This document shows positions 32,276-35,894 of a DNA stretch of 35,894 nucleotides, one piece after another (within the stretch, counting starts at the first letter, position 1; every line of letters begins with the position of its first letter). Source of the stretch: DATEAV01 sp964575425 (GTDB lineage Bacteria > Chloroflexota > Anaerolineae > Anaerolineales > E44-bin32). A program made the translations under genes and the position numbers. The notes beneath the pieces are model-generated. The model was not told where the DNA came from, did not search any database, and saw only the letters and a list, made by a program, of their open reading frames with translations. The stretch lies in NCBI GenBank assembly GCA_964575425.1, contig CAZNRD010000030.1:1-35894 (forward strand), given 5' to 3'.

Positions 32276-33499
32276 TCACGCCTTGGCCGGCTCGGCCTCG
32301 ACCGGGGTACCGGCCTTCTTGAGCCGTGAGGCGACAAACTGCTCCAGGCCGTGCACCGCCTTGGAGAAGTCCTCGATGGTGTAGAGCGTGGCCGGGTGGG
32401 TGTTGAATTGATCGAGCGAGAGACCGTGCGGCTCAAAGGCCTGCATGGTGTAGGGCATCTGGTAGATCTTCTCCAGCGTTGATTCCGGGATGGGCTCGTC
32501 GATGGCGCCGGGGCGGAAGTCGAGGCTGTCGCCCATGGCGAACATCGGCTCGAGGACGTAGGGTGGCAGGGTGAAGACGACGTCGCCGCCGGCCACCTCC
32601 TGCAGGTCCCAGAACCGCATCTTGCCGTTGACGAGCGGGCCAGGCCGCATTGAGCACAGCAGCATCTTGCTGGGGTAGCCGCCTTCCTTGAGCAGTTGAT
32701 AGGCTCGCTTGAAAACGCCCAGGCCGAACCAGCGGCGGTCTGCTTCGGTCCAGTTGACCTTGTAGTAGGCGGCCTGCTCCCAGAGGATCGGACGCTCGGT
32801 CAGGCGGCCGAGCATGTGGGTGATGACGGCGCGCCAGCCGCTGGTATCGACCTTGTTCTTCCTGGCTTCTACGAGGCCTTCGACGGCGGCGCGGGCGACG
32901 GCCATGATCTGTGAGAGGGTAAAGCAGGTGGTGACGTTGGTGGAGATGGCCATGGAGGTCAGGATGTGCACTACATCGACGCCCTGCTGACTGCCGGGGA
33001 CCTTGATCATGACGTTGGGAGAAAGAGCCGCCAGCTCCTTGGCCTGCTGCACCATCAAGTCCACTTCGGTGAACAGGCGGGGGTCGAGCTGACCTGAGAT
33101 CCAGCCGAAGCGGCCGCCGGACGCTTGGTGGATGGGCAGCAGTCTCTCGGCGCCGCTCCGGATGACTTCCTTGTAGGTCATCCACCACAGCTCTTTGAGG
33201 TCGAGCCCGGGGTTGGCGCGGATCCGGTCGTCGACCCAAGTCTCCCAGAAGGAGGGATTGTCGTTGATGGCAGCCAATGAGAATGGTGGATTGGTAGTGC
33301 AGCCGCGGAAGAGGCTGCGGGGCATATCGTCCCAAACGAAGAGACGGTTGAGTTGGGCCTCGAGTTCTCTCTTTCTGCCGGTGGGCGCCGCCTCGATCAT
33401 CTTGCGCACCCACGAATCGAAGATGAGCGGGGAGGAGTCCCACCAGATTTCCATATCCGGGTGGGTTTCCTGCAGCCGCTCCACGACGCTCTCGGCCAT
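32276..33499 (-). CDS. Transaldolase family protein
   Basis: A 407-residue TIM-barrel enzyme with transaldolase signatures: Asp21 in WWDSSPLI, TTNPPF (68-73), the Schiff-base Lys166 in VMIKVPGSQQG, and STNVTTCFTLSQ (186-197). Transaldolases move a dihydroxyacetone unit between sugar phosphates. At 407 residues it is clearly longer than the classical enzymes of about 310-330, with an extended N-terminal half and a long C-terminal region (MRFWDLQEVAGGDVVFTLPP onward). A relative with another aldol substrate is therefore possible. ATG at 33499 follows GGAGG by 7 bases. It starts 33 bp after the aminotransferase gene in one operon. Confidence 0.83.
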   Translation of the reverse strand: MAESVVERLQETHPDMEIWWDSSPLIFDSWVRKMIEAAPTGRKRELEAQLNRLFVWDDMPRSLFRGCTTNPPFSLAAINDNPSFWETWVDDRIRANPGLDLKELWWMTYKEVIRSGAERLLPIHQASGGRFGWISGQLDPRLFTEVDLMVQQAKELAALSPNVMIKVPGSQQGVDVVHILTSMAISTNVTTCFTLSQIMAVARAAVEGLVEARKNKVDTSGWRAVITHMLGRLTERPILWEQAAYYKVNWTEADRRWFGLGVFKRAYQLLKEGGYPSKMLLCSMRPGPLVNGKMRFWDLQEVAGGDVVFTLPPYVLEPMFAMGDSLDFRPGAIDEPIPESTLEKIYQMPYTMQAFEPHGLSLDQFNTHPATLYTIEDFSKAVHGLEQFVASRLKKAGTPVEAEPAKA

Positions 33500-33532
33500 C
33501 ACTTCGCCTCCCACGCATCCGGACCGTGCGGG

Positions 33533-34636
33533 TTACTGGGTGAAGTACTCGCGGACAGCCTGCACGAAGAGCTCATTCTCCTCGTGGGTGCCGATGGTGA
33601 CGCGGAACCATCCGTCGCTGCCGTACATCGGTTCTTGTTCGCGCAGGATCAGGCCCCGTTTCTGGGCGTATTCGATCATGCCGGCGCCCGTCTTGCCGGG
33701 GACGGACGAGTCGAACAGGATGTAGTTCCCGTGCGAGTGGAAGACAGTGATCCCCGGGATCTTGGCGATCTCGCTCTCGATGTACTCGATCTCCTGGTCG
33801 TTGAACTCGACGCGTTCCTGCAGGCCAGCGGTGTCCTCCAGGGCTGCCAGGGCAACCCACATGGCGATCGTGCTGACGTTCCATGGAATAAGCGTGGCCG
33901 CGATCTGCATGATCACGTCCTTATCGCCCAGAGCATAGCCGAAGCGCATGCCGGCCAGGCCGTAGGCCTTGGACAGGGTGCGGGTGATAATCACATTCTT
34001 GTACTTCTTGGTCAGCCCCACCTTGGATTTCCCTAGCCCCGAGTACTCGATGTAGGCCTCGTCGATGATGAAGGGGACGCCGACCTCGGCGATCTTGAGG
34101 AAGTCGGCATCGTCCATGAAATTGCCGGTGGGGTTGTTGGGGTGGGCGATGACGATGGCCTTGGTCTTGGGCGTGATCGCCTTGAGGATGCCCTCGGCGT
34201 CGAACAGGAGCTGGCGGTCCCTGTAGATCATGGGCACCGAGACCATCCTGGCGCCGACGACGGCGCCGCGCAGCTTGTAGATGCCGAAGCAAGGCGTGTG
34301 CTGGATGATCTCCTCGCCCGGGGCGACGAAGGCGCGCCACAGCATGTCGTAGACTTCACTTGAGCCGTTGCCCAACAGGACATTCTCGATGCCATCCAGG
34401 CCGTTGATGTCGGCGATGCGCTGGCGCACGGCGAAACCCTGGTCGGGGTAGCGGTTGGCCATCTTGCCGTAGTGGGAAATGGCATCGAGCACCTTGGGCG
34501 AAGGGGGCAGCGGGTTTTCGTTCGACATCAGGCGGTGCAGTTCGGGCCTTTGCCAGGCCAGGTCGATGTGCGAGGAAACGTACATCTTCTGGCCGCGCAG
34601 CCAGGGGACGATATACTCTTCGATGTTCTTCTTCAT
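33533..34636 (-). CDS. HisC-like class I/II aminotransferase
   Basis: A 367-residue PLP enzyme of fold type I. HPNNPTGNF (165-173, Asn168 to the cofactor), DEAYIEY (192-198, Asp192 to the pyridine nitrogen), the Schiff-base Lys223 in TRTLSKAYGLAGMRFGY, and a late FRVTIGT with the carboxylate-binding Arg are all in place. It most resembles histidinol-phosphate aminotransferases, but no other histidine gene is present, so a different amino donor or acceptor is likely here. ATG at 34636 follows AAGGAG; the frame is open to 34690. A TACAAT box lies on the minus strand at 34686-34681. It sits between a GntR regulator and a transaldolase-family gene. Confidence 0.88.
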   Translation of the reverse strand: MKKNIEEYIVPWLRGQKMYVSSHIDLAWQRPELHRLMSNENPLPPSPKVLDAISHYGKMANRYPDQGFAVRQRIADINGLDGIENVLLGNGSSEVYDMLWRAFVAPGEEIIQHTPCFGIYKLRGAVVGARMVSVPMIYRDRQLLFDAEGILKAITPKTKAIVIAHPNNPTGNFMDDADFLKIAEVGVPFIIDEAYIEYSGLGKSKVGLTKKYKNVIITRTLSKAYGLAGMRFGYALGDKDVIMQIAATLIPWNVSTIAMWVALAALEDTAGLQERVEFNDQEIEYIESEIAKIPGITVFHSHGNYILFDSSVPGKTGAGMIEYAQKRGLILREQEPMYGSDGWFRVTIGTHEENELFVQAVREYFTQ

Positions 34637-34712
34637 GCGGTTCTCCTTCGGCCTTGGCGGCCGGACGGCCCAGCGGGGCGATTGTACCATCCCACTGGGG
34701 CAGCACGGTTCC

Positions 34713-35486
34713 CTAGGTGCTGGGATCGGAATTCATCTCACGGCGGTATTCGCCAGCCTCGACGCGAAATATGTAGCGGTCCCCGCGGTAGTAAGAGTGC
34801 AGGACTTCGATGCACACGTCCTGGGAAGTGTAGGCCAGGCTCTCCAGGAAGATGCAGGGCACGCTCTGGCGGACGCCGAGCTTGGCCGCCACTTCCCTCG
34901 GAGGGCGGACGGCGCGCAGCGTCTGGATGGAATGGTGAAGGTCAGCCCGGAAGGTTTCGACCAGGAGCTGGTACATCGATCCGGTCAATTCGAGTTCGAG
35001 CAGGCGCTGGAAACGGTCGTAGGGGTAATACTGGCGCTCGAGCACGAAAGGGGTCCTGTCAGCGATGCGCAGCCGCTCAACCCTGACCAATGGCTCTCCC
35101 GGGGTTAGCCCGAACGTGGCGGCCAGCTCCTGGCTGGCCCGCACCTGACCCTTGGCCAGCACGAGGTTTTCGATCTCCACACCGGACAGGTCGAAATCGT
35201 CGACAAAGCTGGTCATGCGGCCGAGCTGATGGATGGGGCGCAGGGGCTGTGCGCGGCGCAGGAAGGTGCCGATGCCTTTCTCCTTCGTCAGAAGCCCCTT
35301 GTCGACCAAGAGGGAAATGGCGTGGCGAATTGTGTTGCGGTTGACGCTGAAGGTCTGGGCGAGAAAGGGTTCCGAGGGCAGGCGCGACCCCACCTCGAGG
35401 CCGCCGCTGCGGATCAAACCCTCTAAGGCGTTGGCGATCTGGAGGTAGACCGGGATGGGGCTGGACTTGTCGATGCTGGGCAGCAT
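34713..35486 (-). CDS. GntR-family regulator with UTRA domain, second copy
   Basis: A 257-residue regulator. Winged helix: PVYLQIANALEGLIRSG, then PSEPFLAQTFSVNRNTIRHAIS and KGIGTFLRR as the wing. A UTRA effector domain follows (LVLAKGQVRASQELAATFGL to YRGDRYIFRVEAGEY). The frame is open to 35618; I chose the ATG at 35486 because the family usually starts just before the PVYLQ segment, with ATG at 35525 as the alternative. It probably controls the aminotransferase, transaldolase and HAD genes that follow on the same strand. Upstream, TCATGACATGA (minus strand, 35533-35523) is an 11-bp palindrome, but it does not match the GT-N-TA-N-AC operator seen for the other GntR. Confidence 0.84.
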   Translation of the reverse strand: MLPSIDKSSPIPVYLQIANALEGLIRSGGLEVGSRLPSEPFLAQTFSVNRNTIRHAISLLVDKGLLTKEKGIGTFLRRAQPLRPIHQLGRMTSFVDDFDLSGVEIENLVLAKGQVRASQELAATFGLTPGEPLVRVERLRIADRTPFVLERQYYPYDRFQRLLELELTGSMYQLLVETFRADLHHSIQTLRAVRPPREVAAKLGVRQSVPCIFLESLAYTSQDVCIEVLHSYYRGDRYIFRVEAGEYRREMNSDPST

Positions 35487-35565
35487 GCTATGAACCTGGG
35501 TGGCTATGCGGGCAGGACTCCTCATGTCATGAAGATCGTGAGCGCGCGGCGTCGAGCAGTGGCGC

Positions 35566-35589
35566 GGGGCACGGGCACGTCCGTGCCCC
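35566..35589. repeat. GGGGC-family palindrome between the edge HAD gene and GntR
   Basis: GGGGCACGG and CCGTGCCCC form a 9-bp stem with a GCACGT loop, with further GCGC pairing outside. It lies 30 bp after the HAD stop on the minus strand and upstream of the GntR gene. Confidence 0.5.
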
Positions 35590-35619
35590 TGCGCATCTGC
35601 GGGCGGAAGGACAACCACA

Positions 35620-35894
35620 TCATCCCGAGAACCACCGCATCAGGGCGTTGACATGGACCACGCCGTCTTGCACGACCTCCGGAGGCCCCTTCCTGAGCTC
35701 GGCTTTCTCTCCCTCAGGGTCTCCCAGACAGGAGACGATGACGTGCGCTGGGGAGAGGTCTTCCCGTTCGGTGTAGACGTTGGTCGTGGCCAGAACGCGT
35801 ATGCCCGCCGCCTTGGCCGCAAGGACGCCATTGCGTGAGTCCTCGACGACGAGACACTCGTCCGGCTTGAGTCCGGTCTTCTGTAGGGCCAGGT
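35620..35894 (-). CDS. HAD-superfamily hydrolase, C-terminal part (cut by window edge)
   Basis: The frame is open from the window edge to a TGA at 35620 and gives the last 90 residues of a protein. CLVVEDSRNGVLAAKAAGI is motif IV plus following helix of HAD subfamily IA phosphatases and beta-phosphoglucomutase-like enzymes (the ED pair binds magnesium). The nucleophile motif and cap lie outside the window. The substrate cannot be assigned. It is upstream of and co-oriented with the GntR/aminotransferase/transaldolase cluster, separated by 133 bp and a hairpin, so it may be a separate transcript. Confidence 0.8.
   Translation of the reverse strand, partial: LALQKTGLKPDECLVVEDSRNGVLAAKAAGIRVLATTNVYTEREDLSPAHVIVSCLGDPEGEKAELRKGPPEVVQDGVVHVNALMRWFSG

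Noticed and set aside
33533..34636. Assignment of the aminotransferase as hisC.
   Set aside because: Motifs fit HisC, but related aminotransferases share them and no other histidine gene is nearby, so I gave no symbol.
1457..34693. Shared 13-base string TACAATCGCCCCG on the minus strand upstream of the endonuclease III and aminotransferase genes as a common regulatory site.
   Set aside because: Several chance 13-base matches are expected in a window of this length; it is more likely two similar -10 regions.

Overview
The window is GC-rich, gene-dense bacterial chromosome with many 1-4 bp gene overlaps. No rRNA, tRNA, CRISPR array, phage gene or transposase was seen. Gene content (non-pyrrolysine MttB-family methyltransferase, corrinoid protein, ferredoxin/ASKHA reactivator, MetV/MetF, DUF1638, Tat-dependent lipoprotein transport) suggests an uncultured Chloroflexota-like organism (Anaerolineae or a relative). 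That placement is an inference from gene content and style; no marker gene is present.

Layout. (1) 124-1459, minus: a small membrane protein and endonuclease III. (2) 1597-4560, plus: a metallophosphoesterase followed by an APC-type permease. (3) 5022-8980, plus: a four-gene ABC importer (Tat lipoprotein, two permeases, ATPase) behind a strong promoter and a leader of about 210 nt containing a 13-bp hairpin. (4) 9122-10198: a GpsA-like dehydrogenase. (5) 10247-22575, plus: the core, eleven tightly packed genes. In order they are a HutC-type GntR regulator, MttB-family methyltransferase, FAD/GcvT demethylating dehydrogenase, EamA transporter, reductive activator (RACE), corrinoid protein, homocysteine methyltransferase, DUF1638, MetV, MetF and a pterin-binding methyltransferase. 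(6) 22634-26188, minus: DeoR regulator, a second metallophosphoesterase and a second APC permease, so the pair of region 2 is duplicated. (7) 26348-31360, plus: nucleotidyltransferase-fold protein, four-CBS protein, choline-kinase-like phosphotransferase and a second FAD/GcvT dehydrogenase. (8) 31413-35894, minus: two HAD phosphatases (one cut by the window edge), a transaldolase-family protein, a HisC-like aminotransferase and another GntR/UTRA regulator.

How they may work together. The core reads as catabolism of an N-methylated compound such as glycine betaine. MttB would move one methyl to the corrinoid protein, RACE would re-reduce inactive cobalt, and the pterin-binding enzyme would pass the methyl to tetrahydrofolate. 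MetF/MetV would oxidise methyl-THF to methylene-THF. The FAD/GcvT enzymes would remove further methyls oxidatively, also giving methylene-THF. The homocysteine methyltransferase gives the corrinoid protein a second possible acceptor, so the locus could equally serve as a split methionine synthase. The ABC importer, the two APC permeases and the EamA protein could supply substrates. None of the substrates can be read from sequence alone.

Non-coding structure includes a predicted GntR operator lying on its own promoter, back-to-back promoters sharing one palindromic -35 box, and a family of GGGGC-type palindromes at gene ends.
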